Counted from the first letter of the stretch, positions 9,435 through 19,238 are shown. The stretch: DNA of 64,000 nt from Bordetella genomosp. 9 (GCF_002119725.1 NZ_CP021109.1:2170001-2234000), one strand, 5' to 3'. The notes: a model not told the origin generated them from the letters alone. Made by a program: numbers and translations.

Positions 9435-11744
9435 TCAGCCTTTCACGCGGACGATTTTCTGTACTTGCGGCACGTGGCGGATCGCGCGGATCACCTGCGC
9501 CAGATGCTTGCGGCTGTCCACTTGCACCGTCACATGCAGCGCGACGGTGGATGCGGCGTCGTCGTGCATCGACACATGGACGATATTGGCGTCGGTGGCG
9601 GTGATTTCCGCCGCCAGGCGCCCCAGCACCCCGCGTTCGTTGCGCGTGACGATGTCCAGCCGGGTCGACAGGTGCTTGGCGGTCTGCGTGTCCCAGGCGA
9701 CATTGATCCAGCGTTCGGGTTCGCGGGTGCGTTGCCGCAGCGCCACCGGGCAATCCGCCGTATGCACGACCAGACCGTGGCCCAGCCGCATGCCGGCAAT
9801 GATCGGGTCGCCGGGTAGCGGCCCGCAGCAGGGGGCTAGCTGCACGGCCTGGCCTTCATTGCCCTGGATCAGGATGGGCGCGCTGCGCGCCGCGGTAATT
9901 TCGTCGACGTCGGCCGCGGTGGTGGCGATGAGCTCATGCTCCGGCGCGAAGCGCCGCGCGACCACTGCCGCCAGGCGCTTGCCCAGCCCGATGTCGGCCA
10001 GGATCTCGTCGCGCGAGCTGGCGCCCGAACTGCGCGCCAGTTTCTCCCATGCCGGATCGTCGGCCGGCGGCAGCGAAAGATGCAGTTCCTGCAGGGCCTG
10101 GGTGAGCAGCCGTTCTCCGAAAGCGACGGATTCCGCGTATTTGACCGTGCGCAGGTAATGGCGGATCTCGGAGCGGGCTCGCCCCGTCCGCACATAGTTG
10201 AGCCACTGCGCGTTGGGCCGTGAAGCCGGCGAGGTGATGATTTCCACCGTATCGCCGCTGGACAGCTCGGTGCGCAGCGGGATGAACTCGTTGTTGACCT
10301 TGGCCGCCACCGCATGATTGCCGATGTCCGTATGGATGGCGTAGGCGAAATCGACCGGAGTGGCGCCGCGCGGCAGCGAGATGATTTTGCCGTGCGGGGT
10401 GAACACGTAGACCGCATCGGGGAACAGGTCCACCTTGACGTGTTCCAGGAATTCGCTGGAGTCGCCGGTCTGGCTCTGAATGTCCAGCAGCGATTGCAGC
10501 CACTGGTGCGTGCGCTTCTGCAGGTCGTTCAGCGACACGTCGGCGCTCTTGTACAGCCAGTGCGACGCCACGCCTTCTTCCGCCACATGGTGCATGTCCC
10601 GCGTGCGGAACTGGAACTCCACGGGTGTGCCGTAGGGCCCTACCAGCGTCGTATGCAGCGACTGGTAGCCGTTCACCTTCGGAATGGCGATGTAGTCCTT
10701 GAACTTGCCCGGCACGGGCCGGTAGAGCTGATGCAGCGTGCCCAGGGCAAGATAGCATTCCGGCAAAGTATGGACGATGACCCGGAATCCGTAGATGTCG
10801 AGCACTTCCGAGAAGGATTTCTTCTGGTCGACCATCTTGCGGTAAATGCCGTACAGCGTTTTCTCCCGGCCGCTCACTTCCGCTTCGATACCGGCGGCCG
10901 GCAGCGCGGCACGCACCGCGTCTTCGATCTTTGTAATGACTTCCCGCCGGTTGCCGCGCGCCGCAAGCACCGCCTTGTACAGCACCTGGTAGCGGTTCGG
11001 ATACATGGCCGCGAAGCAGAGATCCTGCAGTTCGCGGAACAGGACGTTCAAACCGAGACGGTGCGCGATGGGCGCGTAGATTTCCAGGGTCTCGCGGGCG
11101 ACGCGCCGCCGCTTTTCCGGCGTGACGGCGTCCAGCGTGCGCATGTTGTGGACGCGGTCGGCCAGCTTGATCAGGATGACGCGCACGTCGCGCGCCATTG
11201 CCAGCAGCATCTTTCGGAAGCTTTCGGCCTGCTGCTCCGCCTTGGTGGCGAAGTCCAGACGGTCCAGCTTGGACAGGCCGTCCACCAGCTCCGCGACTTC
11301 GGGACTGAAGCGTTCGGCCAGTTCGTGCTTGGTGACGCCCTGGTCCTCCATCACGTCGTGGAGCAGGGCGGCCGACAGGGCGTTGGCGTCGAGCTTCCAG
11401 CCGGCGCAGATTTCCGTGACGGCGATCGGGTGGGAGATATAGGGTGCGCCGCTGGCGCGGAACTGGCCCAGGTGCGCCTGGTCGGCGAAACGATAAGCTT
11501 CGCGGACCCGTTCGACGTCCTTCGGGTCCAGATACTTGCTGATGATCTCAGTGAGCGGGGCGAGCGACGCGATTGGGGTGGAAGCGGGCGCTTCCGCGGC
11601 CTGCTGGACGGCCGCCGCGATGGGAGAGGGCGCTGTCTTGCTGCGTTTTTTCGCTGGCCGCCTGCCCAGGCGGGAGCCGGCCCGCAGCGCGGCCAGCAAA
11701 CCCGAGGAGGCGTATTTGAGTGCGGGGAAGGCCATGCGCGACAC
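9435..11744 (-). CDS. spoT: bifunctional (p)ppGpp synthetase/hydrolase SpoT
   Basis: A 769-residue RelA/SpoT homologue. The N-terminal HD hydrolase domain is complete (YISHPIAV, ALLHDVMED). The synthetase domain has GREKTLYGIYRKM, YGFRVIV and VNGYQSLHTT. A TGS domain follows (VYVFTPHGKIISLPRGATPVDFAYAIHTD region), and an ACT domain ends the protein. Both catalytic motif sets are intact, as in SpoT and unlike RelA. It makes and degrades the stringent-response alarmone. Variant: EFQFRT replaces the usual EVQIRT in the synthetase but keeps the acidic residue. It begins 13 bp after rpoZ, and gmk lies further upstream, as in many proteobacteria. Confidence 0.95.
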   Translation of the reverse strand: MSRMAFPALKYASSGLLAALRAGSRLGRRPAKKRSKTAPSPIAAAVQQAAEAPASTPIASLAPLTEIISKYLDPKDVERVREAYRFADQAHLGQFRASGAPYISHPIAVTEICAGWKLDANALSAALLHDVMEDQGVTKHELAERFSPEVAELVDGLSKLDRLDFATKAEQQAESFRKMLLAMARDVRVILIKLADRVHNMRTLDAVTPEKRRRVARETLEIYAPIAHRLGLNVLFRELQDLCFAAMYPNRYQVLYKAVLAARGNRREVITKIEDAVRAALPAAGIEAEVSGREKTLYGIYRKMVDQKKSFSEVLDIYGFRVIVHTLPECYLALGTLHQLYRPVPGKFKDYIAIPKVNGYQSLHTTLVGPYGTPVEFQFRTRDMHHVAEEGVASHWLYKSADVSLNDLQKRTHQWLQSLLDIQSQTGDSSEFLEHVKVDLFPDAVYVFTPHGKIISLPRGATPVDFAYAIHTDIGNHAVAAKVNNEFIPLRTELSSGDTVEIITSPASRPNAQWLNYVRTGRARSEIRHYLRTVKYAESVAFGERLLTQALQELHLSLPPADDPAWEKLARSSGASSRDEILADIGLGKRLAAVVARRFAPEHELIATTAADVDEITAARSAPILIQGNEGQAVQLAPCCGPLPGDPIIAGMRLGHGLVVHTADCPVALRQRTREPERWINVAWDTQTAKHLSTRLDIVTRNERGVLGRLAAEITATDANIVHVSMHDDAASTVALHVTVQVDSRKHLAQVIRAIRHVPQVQKIVRVKG

Positions 11745-11757
11745 CGCCCGGCCGGGA

Positions 11758-11961
11758 TCAGGTCGGTACTTTACGCAGCATCTCGGAGCCGGTCAGACCG
11801 GCGGCGATCTCGCGCAATGCGGTCACCGTGGGCTTGTCCTTGCTATCGAGCCGGGGGGCATGGCCCTGGGCCAGTTCCCGGGCGCGATAGGTGGCGGCCA
11901 AAGTCAGCGTGAAGCGGTTGGGAATGTTGTTCAGACAATCTTCAACGGTAATTCGGGCCAT
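11758..11961 (-). CDS. rpoZ: RNA polymerase omega subunit
   Basis: A 67-residue protein beginning [19 protein letters not shown], the conserved omega N-terminus, with the helix [13 protein letters not shown] and the [11 protein letters not shown] segment. Omega helps assemble RNA polymerase and forms part of the ppGpp site. It lies between gmk (57 bp upstream) and spoT (13 bp downstream) in one minus-strand unit, so the alarmone enzyme and its polymerase target subunit are coexpressed. Confidence 0.96.
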   Translation of the reverse strand: MARITVEDCLNNIPNRFTLTLAATYRARELAQGHAPRLDSKDKPTVTALREIAAGLTGSEMLRKVPT

Positions 11962-12018
11962 AGTGGACTCAGATGATGACGACGGTGGAAGGAAAACAGA
12001 CCGGGTTGCGCCCTGTGC

Positions 12019-12669
12019 TCAGTGGGGCGCCGAGATACCCAATTGGGAGAACAGCTGGGCGTGGCGGACGGCTTGAGAGGAAAAACGCAACCGGGCTGCA
12101 TTGACGATTTGCGTAAGTTCGTCCAATGCGACGCTAAATTCTTGATTAATAATAACATATTCGCACTCTGGCGCGTGCGCGATCTCGCCGCCCGCAGCCA
12201 GCAGCCGGCGCGCGATCACCGACTCGGGATCCTGGCCGCGCGCCCGCAGCCGGCTTTCCAGTTCGTCGATGGACGGCGGCAGGATGAAGATGCCGATCGC
12301 GCCGGGAAAGCGCTGGCGGACCTGGCGCGCGCCCTGCCAGTCGATCTCCAGCAGCACGTCATGGCCTTCCCGGGTCGCCTGGGCGATGCCGTCGACCGGG
12401 GTCCCGTAGTAATTGCCGTGCACCTCCGCCCATTCCAGCAGGGCGTCCTGCTCCCGCAGGCGCTCGAATTCCGCCACGCTGACGAAGCGGTAGTCCCGGC
12501 CGTCCACTTCGCCTGGCCGGGGCGGGCGGGTGGTGCACGAAATGGAAAGCCGTATGGCGGCATCACGCTGCAAAAGGGCGCGCACCAGGCTGGATTTGCC
12601 GGCGCCGCTGGGCGCGACAACCATAAAGACGTTTCCCGGCGAGGCGGGACTTCCGGCGGAAGCAGGCAT
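12019..12669 (-). CDS. gmk: guanylate kinase
   Basis: A 216-residue P-loop kinase converting GMP to GDP with ATP. The P-loop is APSGAGKSS, the GMP-binding region is [19 protein letters not shown] and GNYYGTPV, and [11 protein letters not shown] follows; the lid and C-terminal helix are present. The ATG at 12669 is the first start in the homologous region; the frame is open further upstream but without similarity. It leads the gmk-rpoZ-spoT unit. Two short perfect palindromes, TTGTCTAGACAA (12686-12697) and CTTGTACAAG (12750-12759), lie in the gap to the divergent SDR gene, with unknown function. Confidence 0.95.
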   Translation of the reverse strand: MPASAGSPASPGNVFMVVAPSGAGKSSLVRALLQRDAAIRLSISCTTRPPRPGEVDGRDYRFVSVAEFERLREQDALLEWAEVHGNYYGTPVDGIAQATREGHDVLLEIDWQGARQVRQRFPGAIGIFILPPSIDELESRLRARGQDPESVIARRLLAAGGEIAHAPECEYVIINQEFSVALDELTQIVNAARLRFSSQAVRHAQLFSQLGISAPH

Positions 12670-12835
12670 GGGGGTCGATGAAACGTTGTCTAGACAAAAG
12701 GCGCCGCGATGGCGGCGGCTTCTTGAGCCGACTCGGACCAGAAGCGAAACTTGTACAAGACAGGAAGGATAACAAAATACCGCCATGTGCCGATCTTGGG
12801 AGTAGCATGCGCGGTACTTTTTCAAGGAGACAGGC

Positions 12836-13609
12836 ATGAACCAGATCGGCAGGCGAGGCGACGGCAAGGTGGCGGTGGTGACCGGCGCGGGCAGCGGTAT
12901 CGGGCGCGCGGTGGCGTTGCAGCTGCTGGCGGAAGGGTATCGTGTCGTGCTGGCCGGCCGCCGCGCCGATGCGCTGGAGGAAACCCGCACGGCCGCGGGC
13001 GACGATGCGGTCCGTGCGATGGCGGTGCCTACGGACGTGTGCAGCGAGAATTCCGTGCGGGCGCTCTTCGACGAGACGCAGCGCGCCTACGGACGGCTCG
13101 ACGTCCTGTTCAATAACGCCGGCCGGGGCGCGCCCGCGGTGCCCATCGAGGAACTGCCCGTGGACGTCTGGCGCAGTGTCGTGGATACGAACCTGACCGG
13201 CATGTTCCTATGCGCGCAGGCCGCCATCCGCATCATGAAGGATCAGCAACCCAGGGGCGGACGGATCATCAACAATGGCTCGATTTCCGCCCATGCGCCG
13301 CGCCCGTATTCCATCGCCTACACGGCAACCAAGCATGCCGTCACAGGCCTGACGAAGTCGATCTCGCTGGATTGCCGGGAGTACGACATCGCTTGCGGAC
13401 AGATCGATATCGGCAACGCCGCCACGCCCATGACCGAACGCATGGTTGCCGGTGTGCTGCAGCCCGACCATACGGTGCGTCCCGAGCCGCGCATGGACGT
13501 GGCTCACGTGGCGGAAGCCGTCGCCGCGATGGCGGCGCTGCCGTTGGACGCCAACGTGCAGTTCATGACCATCATGGCCACGAAGATGCCGTTCCTGGGC
13601 CGCGGCTGA
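12836..13609 (+). CDS. short-chain dehydrogenase/reductase (SDR)
   Basis: A 257-residue classical SDR. The dinucleotide-binding motif is TGAGSGIG (about residues 16 to 23), NNAG follows the fourth strand, and the catalytic Ser and Tyr-x-x-x-Lys are in NGSISAHAP and YTATKHAV. Arg residues after strand two (AGRRAD) would favour NADP(H), though this is only indicative. A clear AAGGAGA precedes the ATG. It is transcribed alone, divergent from gmk and convergent with the NlpC/P60 gene. The substrate cannot be told from sequence. Confidence 0.88.
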   Translation: MNQIGRRGDGKVAVVTGAGSGIGRAVALQLLAEGYRVVLAGRRADALEETRTAAGDDAVRAMAVPTDVCSENSVRALFDETQRAYGRLDVLFNNAGRGAPAVPIEELPVDVWRSVVDTNLTGMFLCAQAAIRIMKDQQPRGGRIINNGSISAHAPRPYSIAYTATKHAVTGLTKSISLDCREYDIACGQIDIGNAATPMTERMVAGVLQPDHTVRPEPRMDVAHVAEAVAAMAALPLDANVQFMTIMATKMPFLGRG

Positions 13610-13635
13610 GCGGCCGTGCCCGCCGGGAGCGGGCT

Positions 13636-14223
13636 TCAGCGGTCGTTCGAAGCGACGGCGATGCCGGTATCGCGGCCCGGGCCGATATATCGCCGCGCGC
13701 CATTGAAGCGCTTGGCCCAATAGGCGCTGTCGAGCGTATCGATGCGCACGCGCTCGCCGCGCGTGGGCGCGTGGATGAATTCGTTGTTGCCGATGTAGAT
13801 GCCTACATGCGACGTCTGGTTGCGGCGGTGGATGCCGAAGAACACCAAGTCGCCCGGCTGCAGCTGGCTTGCCTTGACGGGCTTGCCTTCCCCGCGTTGT
13901 TCCCGGGCGCGGCGGGGCAGGTCCAGCCCGGCGACTTCCTTGTAGATGAAGCTGACCAGCCCGCTGCAGTCGAACCCCGTGTCGGGGTCGTCGCCGCCCC
14001 AGCGGTAACGCGTGCCCAGCGCGTCCAGCCCGGCCGCCACCACGCGTTCGCGCAAGGTGGGGACGGTGGGCAGATCGGTGGGGGAAAGGCCGTTCAGGGA
14101 GCCGACCGCGTCGGAGGAAACCATCGCACCGGCGGTGCCGGGCGCGGCGGTCAGGGCAAGGGTGAGGAGGGCGGTCGATAGGAAAAAGCGAGGAGAAAGG
14201 CTGCGTCTCGTCGGCGGCGTCAT
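13636..14223 (-). CDS. exported NlpC/P60 (C40) peptidoglycan hydrolase
   Basis: A 195-residue protein with a signal peptide (hydrophobic stretch at about residues 13 to 33) and one NlpC/P60 domain. The catalytic Cys is in FDCSG (residue 86), the His in SHVGIY (139) and the third polar residue in FIHAP (151); YRWGG and LQPGDLVFF are also typical. Such enzymes cut stem peptides of murein in the periplasm. The gene is convergent with the SDR gene, 26 bp apart. The 289-bp upstream gap (14224-14512) holds a perfect 16-bp palindrome, TTCCGGCGCGCCGGAA (14469-14484), and no gene. Confidence 0.9.
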   Translation of the reverse strand: MTPPTRRSLSPRFFLSTALLTLALTAAPGTAGAMVSSDAVGSLNGLSPTDLPTVPTLRERVVAAGLDALGTRYRWGGDDPDTGFDCSGLVSFIYKEVAGLDLPRRAREQRGEGKPVKASQLQPGDLVFFGIHRRNQTSHVGIYIGNNEFIHAPTRGERVRIDTLDSAYWAKRFNGARRYIGPGRDTGIAVASNDR

Positions 14224-14512
14224 AACTTCACTTCGAATGCGGAGTGGAATGGCGCGGCTTCAACTGGGTTCAAGCCGGCGGGCGTTTAATTCGGATCGGC
14301 AGGATTATATACCCGAAATATTTCTTACATCTTTGGGGATCCCGCCGGCATCCTTCGTCATCTTGCGTTCAATTTGCAATCCTGTATAGAGAGCGGCCCT
14401 CGTAGGGGGCGCCCGGCGGCGCTGGCCATGATGCCGTCGAACGGGTGGCCAGGGTTGCCACCGGGCGGTTCCGGCGCGCCGGAAGAGACGGCGCGCAGGG
14501 CCGGGCCACGGG

Positions 14513-16639
14513 TCAGAAATTGGCGCGGACGCCCACCATCACCGCGCGGCCGCCTTCGGGCGCGACGTCGCGCAGGATGGAGGTCGCGTAGCGAATCTCC
14601 TGGTTGGTCAGGTTGATGCCGCGCACATAGGCCTGCCACCGGGTGCTATCCAGGCGGAAGGCATAGGTCAGATCCGCATCCAGCCTGTAGTACCCGGCGG
14701 TGCTGTCGTCATTCTCCGGATGACGATGTTGGGAGAAAGCCTTGGTGAAGGACACGCCCGCGCCCCAGGGGCCCTTCGCATAGGCCAGGCCGATGCCAAG
14801 CCGCAGGGGCGGTATGCGCGGCAGCGGTTCTCCCGTGCCGCGGTTGCGCGCGTAGGTGTAGTCGCCCGAAAGCAGGAGATCCAGCTTATTGCCGCCACGT
14901 TCCAGGACCCGGAAGCTGCCGTCCGCTTCGAAGCCATAAAACTCCGCGGGTACGGCGCGGTAGACGGCCTGCGACAAGGCATCGTCCGTGCCGCTGTCCA
15001 CGATTTCGCCGCTGTCGTCGGTGAAAAGGCCGGTGTTCATTTCGGTGATGTAGTTGCGGAAACGGCTGTAGAAGACGCCGAAGCTGCCGTGGTTGTCGCC
15101 ATCCTTGAAGCGCAGGCCCAGATCGCCGGAGAACGCGCGCTCTTTCGATAGAGACGGGTCGCCGATCAGGAACTGGCCCGTCGCTTCGTGCGGACCGTTC
15201 GCGTACAGTTCGTAGAAGGTCGGGGCCCGCTCGGTGTAGGAGAGGTTGGCCGCCACGGACCAGACGCCGTCGAGCCTGTACAGCGAACCCAGGGCCAGGC
15301 TGCCGGCGGTGAAGTCGCGTTTCCTGGCGTCGGCGAACTTCGTGTCGCCGTGCGCGGAAGGCGCGAGCCGACTGTACTCCAGCCGCCCGCCGGCGGTCAA
15401 CGTCAGCCGGTCGGTGACTTCCCACTGCTCCAGGTCGAACAGCGCGAAGGAGTCCGTCTCCGTGGTAGGGACCAGCGTCTCGTCGCCAAGGGCGGAAAAC
15501 CGGGTTTGGCTGACCTGCAGGCCCGAGGTGCCCCGCAATGGGCCGATGTCGCGGTGCGTCGCTTCGACCCGTGCTTCGTAGCCGTGGTTCTTGAACGTGG
15601 TGCCGGTTACGCCCTCATCGACCTCGCGGTGCCGGTAGTCGGTGTAGGCGAAGTCGAACTTCAGGCTTTTGAACGCGCCGTCCAGGTTGTCGATCCTGCC
15701 GGCCGCGCCGAAGCGCTCCTGCCGCATCTTCAGGCGGACGCTGTCTTCCGCCACCGAGCCGTAGTCCGAGTCGTAGCCGCTGTAGGAAAGGCCCGCATAA
15801 CCGTCGGCCCCCGTCCAGGCCATGCCGACGCCGCCTCCGCGCACGGAGCCGTCGCTGTTGGGCAAGCGATCGCGCGGCTGATCCATGTCGGCAGGATCCT
15901 GGGCGCGCAGCCCCGAAGCGCGCGCATAACCCGGGATGCGCAGTGTGTCGGTAAAGCGCGCATAGCCGTCCGCGCGGATGGCGAACCTGCCGTCGCCGCC
16001 CTCCACCCGCAAGGCCCCGGACCGGCTGTTGTTTGCGCCGCCCCAGTCGCCCTGCATGCTGCCATGGATGCCATTGATCGGCTCTTCGGGGATGCGGTCG
16101 TCGATGACGTTGACCACGCCCCCCACCGCATTGCCGCCGTAGAGCAGGGCCGCCGGGCCGCGCACGATCTCGATGCGGTCGGCGGCCATGGGGTCGAGCG
16201 GAAGCCCGTGGTCGAAAGACAGCGAGGACGCATCGACCGAGCCGAGGCCGTTGTTCATGATGCGGATGCGGTCGCCGTCCATGCCGCGAATGATCGGCCG
16301 TCCCACCATGGGACCGTAGGTCGTCGTGGAAATACCGGGCAGCCCGTTCAGGGTCTGTCCGAGGGTGTCCGCCCGCCGCAGGTCAAGGGCGGTTCCCTGC
16401 AGGACCGTGGTGGGCGATGCAAGCTCGGTGCTGCCCAGGGGATTGGCCGTGGTAATGACCGTGGGAAGGGTCACGGCGCGGGCAGCGGCGGCCGGTTCGT
16501 CGGCTGCATCCGGGGCCGCCTGGGACTGGACGGGCGCCGCAAAGGCGGCGCTCAGCCCGAGCGCGATGGAGGACAGGCGTGCAAAGGCGGTAGAGCGTGG
16601 TGCGCGCGATGGGGGCGCGAAAAGAGAAGAGGCTGGCAT
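14513..16639 (-). CDS. TonB-dependent outer-membrane receptor (ZnuD-like)
   Basis: A 708-residue receptor from the ATG at 16639, which gives a good signal peptide ending near SQA-A; an upstream in-frame ATG at 16771 would add 44 Cys/Arg-rich residues and is unlikely. The plug shows LGQTLNGLPGISTTTYGPMVGRPIIRGMDGDRI and IEIVRGPAALLYGGNAVGGVVNVID; the rest forms a beta-barrel ending in aromatic F. The plug and barrel resemble ZnuD-type zinc receptors. The upstream neighbour is a His/Cys-rich exported protein with an AT-rich Zur-like palindrome before it, which supports metal (zinc) uptake. Substrate assignment remains inference. Confidence 0.85.
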   Translation of the reverse strand: MPASSLFAPPSRAPRSTAFARLSSIALGLSAAFAAPVQSQAAPDAADEPAAAARAVTLPTVITTANPLGSTELASPTTVLQGTALDLRRADTLGQTLNGLPGISTTTYGPMVGRPIIRGMDGDRIRIMNNGLGSVDASSLSFDHGLPLDPMAADRIEIVRGPAALLYGGNAVGGVVNVIDDRIPEEPINGIHGSMQGDWGGANNSRSGALRVEGGDGRFAIRADGYARFTDTLRIPGYARASGLRAQDPADMDQPRDRLPNSDGSVRGGGVGMAWTGADGYAGLSYSGYDSDYGSVAEDSVRLKMRQERFGAAGRIDNLDGAFKSLKFDFAYTDYRHREVDEGVTGTTFKNHGYEARVEATHRDIGPLRGTSGLQVSQTRFSALGDETLVPTTETDSFALFDLEQWEVTDRLTLTAGGRLEYSRLAPSAHGDTKFADARKRDFTAGSLALGSLYRLDGVWSVAANLSYTERAPTFYELYANGPHEATGQFLIGDPSLSKERAFSGDLGLRFKDGDNHGSFGVFYSRFRNYITEMNTGLFTDDSGEIVDSGTDDALSQAVYRAVPAEFYGFEADGSFRVLERGGNKLDLLLSGDYTYARNRGTGEPLPRIPPLRLGIGLAYAKGPWGAGVSFTKAFSQHRHPENDDSTAGYYRLDADLTYAFRLDSTRWQAYVRGINLTNQEIRYATSILRDVAPEGGRAVMVGVRANF

Positions 16640-16863
16640 GGATGAGGTGAATATCGTCGTCTGCCGTCCGCGGAAGCGGCAGCGGCAAGAATTGGGGAAT
16701 GCACGAGGAAGCACGCAGATTCCGCACGGCGCAGCGCGGCGCGGCAACGCCGGGGCAAGCGCCGGCGTCATGCATGCACCGCGTCATGCACGCACGGCGT
16801 CATGTGCGGAAATCGCGGGCGCGGCGTTGCGCCGGGACGCAAGCCCGGCCCGCGTCAGTGCGG

Positions 16864-17268
16864 TCAGCCGCTGAAAGCAGCGTGCGCGGCAGGCGGGGCG
16901 CGCGGCAGGATCCACGGAACGTCCGTGTCCGATCGCCATCCGGCATGCGCGACGCGCAGGGGTGCGGCATCGGGTCCGGCGTCGCCCGGGATGAAGACGT
17001 GGGGGAGGGCGTGGTCCAGGAACTGCCATTCGTCGCACAGATGGCAGTGATCTGCCGCGGTGTGCTGCAGCCCGCCGGTCTGGTTATCGGCAGGCGCATC
17101 CGCGTGCGTTCGCTGGGGGCCGCCAAGGGCCGGCCCCAGGTGCGACATGGCGTGCAGCGTCGCGCCGGCCGGCGCCAGCGCGGCGACCAGGCAAAGCCAT
17201 ATCAATGCGGCAAGGCGCGCCGCGCGCCGCAAAGTGCGGCTACCGGAAGCGCGATGGATACGCGGCAA
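16864..17268 (-). CDS. small exported His/Cys-rich protein (DUF2946-like)
   Basis: A 134-residue protein with a signal peptide (RRAARLAALIWLCLVAALAPAG) and a mature part rich in His. Potential metal ligands include LHAMSHLG, QHTAADHCHLCDEWQFLDH and later His residues; the HCHLC motif is typical of DUF2946-like proteins found beside metal transporters. I chose the TTG at 17268, which follows AAGGGGA; no ATG gives the signal peptide. It precedes the TonB receptor on the same strand (224 bp gap) and is preceded by a Zur-like palindrome. A periplasmic metal-binding role is plausible but unproven. Confidence 0.65.
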   Translation of the reverse strand: MPRIHRASGSRTLRRAARLAALIWLCLVAALAPAGATLHAMSHLGPALGGPQRTHADAPADNQTGGLQHTAADHCHLCDEWQFLDHALPHVFIPGDAGPDAAPLRVAHAGWRSDTDVPWILPRAPPAAHAAFSG

Positions 17269-17326
17269 GGAATTCCCCTTCTGGCCCGGGACGGCCTTCC
17301 GTTACGTCGGGCCTGCTCATTTTTGT

Positions 17327-17340
17327 AATGATATATTATT
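17327..17340. promoter_or_regulatory. AT-rich palindrome, possible Zur operator
   Basis: AATGATATATTATT is palindromic at 12 of 14 positions and lies in an AT-rich patch (17320-17346) inside otherwise GC-rich DNA, 59 bp upstream of the His/Cys-rich gene. Its form (GTAAT then alternating AT, then ATTC) resembles operators of Fur-superfamily regulators such as Zur. Downstream genes fit metal uptake. The alternative is simply a promoter -10 region. Confidence 0.4.
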
Positions 17341-17440
17341 CTAAATCGGAGTTGGTACGGGATATTGGCCAAGGGGCTGCGCGGTACCGGCGCGTTGCTA
17401 TGATGCGCCCCGTTTCTACGTCGCCCGCACGTTCGCCGCC

Positions 17441-18174
17441 ATGATCGTAGTTTTCGCAACAACGCGTGCTACGACCGCTATTGGGAAGGCCGCAAACTAT
17501 GGGGCGTGATCGGCGCGTGCGCCCGCGACCTGACCCGATATGTGGTGACGATGCCGGCGCTCGGCGCCGGCGATCCCGATCCTGAAGCGCGCCGCGTCGT
17601 GAACCTGCTGTTGGGCTTCGTCCATGCCCTGAAGCACCAGCTGCGCGGCTCCGATCCGGCCGCCGCGCTGCGCGCCCTTTTGGGCGAGCCTGACGCGCGG
17701 GAAGCGCTGCGGCACGCCTACCGGCCGCATTTCTTTTTGGTGCAGGTGCAGCGGCAACTCGCCGAGTGGCGCCATCGCGGCCGTATCGGTGAAGTGGCCG
17801 CCGTCGCCGCCCTTGAGCACCTTGATACGTTGAACCGGTCGGCCGGCGCCTGCGAGCGGATACGGACGACGCCCGTGCCCTATCCGTACGAGGTGCTGCT
17901 GCACCGGACGACTTACTTCTACTGCGCGCTGCTGCCCTTCGGCCTGGTCGAAAGCGTCGGATGGGCGACGCCCATCGTGGCGGTGTTCATCGCGTATGCT
18001 TTTCTGGCCTTGCACATCATTGCGGGCGAATTGGAGGATCCTTTCGGCTGCGACGCCAACGATCTGCCGCTGGATGCGCTGACCGTCCATATCGAGCGGT
18101 CTGTCCTTGAAACGGCCGGGGCAACCGACCTGCCTCCCGTGCCGGTGCCCGATGCCCGCTATCGGCTGGACTAA
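17441..18174 (+). pseudogene. bestrophin-family (YneE-type) anion channel with deleted 5' region
   Basis: From 17455 the frame reads FRNNACYDRYWEGRKLWG, the conserved segment that follows the first transmembrane region in bestrophins, and continues to the C-terminal AEELEDPFG-like block (here GELEDPFGCDANDLPLD) and YRLD end. About 70 N-terminal residues are missing. Just before, ATGATCGTA (17441) would encode MIV, the usual bestrophin start, but it is in a different frame and joins directly to the FRNNA region. This looks like an internal out-of-frame deletion of roughly 200 bp. A GTG at 17506 could start a 222-residue remnant. Its stop overlaps the stop of the convergent VWA gene. Confidence 0.75.
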
Positions 18175-19238
18175 CGCCTGAACCACAGCGCCGACAGGAT
18201 GGACGCCGCCGCGATCAGGACGGCGGCCAGCGCCGCCAGCAGCCCGCCGATTTCGGTATTGCGGCGCTCCAGGGAAAAGCGCGTACTCAGGTTGCGGTAG
18301 ACCTGGCTCAGATCGCCGGCGGAACCGGCCTGGAAGTACTCGCCTCCAGTCAGCTTGGCGACTGCGCGCAGCGTGGTCTCGTCGAGCTGCATGAAATACG
18401 ACCAGCCTTCCTCTCCGGGCGGCACGCCGCCTTGGCGTGTACCAAAGCCCACCGTGTAGATGCGCACGCCTCGCTTGGCCGCCATTCGCGCGACGTCCAG
18501 CGGATCCGGCCCCGTCGTCCTGCGTCCATCGCTGAGCAGAATGATTGCGCCGTTGCGATAAGAGCCTGGCTGCACGGATGGCCGTTCCTGTTCGCGTTTG
18601 CGCGCCGCATCGGCTTGCCCGGCGTTGCCAAGCGCGGCGGCGGGCGCTCCGAAGCGCGACGAGGGGTCGTTGAGCAGCAGCGCCTCCAGGTCGGCGCGGT
18701 CTTCGGGGAACAGCGTGCCGAGCGCCACGATAAGACCGCTTCCCGTCGCGGTCCCGCGTTGCAGTTCGAAGCGGTCGATCGCGTCCAGCGTGTCCTGGCG
18801 GTTGTCGGTGGGCGGCTGCACCACGGCGGCAGAGGCGGCGAAGGCGACGATGCCGAGCCGCACGCTGGGAGGCAAGTCGGCGACGAAATTGCGCGCCGCC
18901 TGTTGCGCCGCGCTCAGGCGCGTGGGTGGCACGTCGGCGGCTTCCATGCTGCGCGATACATCCATCGCAAGGATGACGGTCAGCGTGTCGGCGGGCAGGG
19001 TCACCGTCGCGCTGGGACGCGCGCAGGCCAGCAGCGCGGCGGCCAGGCCGAGCAGGAAGAGGGCGGGCGGGACATGGCGACGCAACCGCTGCCTGGGACC
19101 CAGCGCGCTGCGGGCAAGCGCAAGGCTGGGATAGCGGACGGCGTTCTTTTTGCGCCGGACCAGCAGATAAATGTAGGCCCCGGCCAGAAGCGGCAGCGCA
19201 AGCAGCAGCCAGAGCATTTCCGGCCAGAGAAACCGCAT
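18171..19238 (-). CDS. membrane-anchored VWA-domain protein (BatA-like)
   Basis: A 355-residue protein with an N-terminal Trp/Leu-rich anchor (MRFLWPEMLWLLLALPLLAG), a second hydrophobic segment near residue 60, a von Willebrand A domain and a C-terminal transmembrane helix ending LWFRR. The metal-ion site is MDVSRSM (DxSxS), and LLSDGRRTTG and GGEYFQA are further VWA blocks. It is paralogous to the VWA gene at 22424-23536. The ATG at 19238 fits the anchor. It is divergent from the HtrA-like protease with only 73 bp between. BatA-type proteins work with MoxR ATPases in envelope stress tolerance; the precise role is unknown. Confidence 0.85.
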   Translation of the reverse strand: MRFLWPEMLWLLLALPLLAGAYIYLLVRRKKNAVRYPSLALARSALGPRQRLRRHVPPALFLLGLAAALLACARPSATVTLPADTLTVILAMDVSRSMEAADVPPTRLSAAQQAARNFVADLPPSVRLGIVAFAASAAVVQPPTDNRQDTLDAIDRFELQRGTATGSGLIVALGTLFPEDRADLEALLLNDPSSRFGAPAAALGNAGQADAARKREQERPSVQPGSYRNGAIILLSDGRRTTGPDPLDVARMAAKRGVRIYTVGFGTRQGGVPPGEEGWSYFMQLDETTLRAVAKLTGGEYFQAGSAGDLSQVYRNLSTRFSLERRNTEIGGLLAALAAVLIAAASILSALWFRR

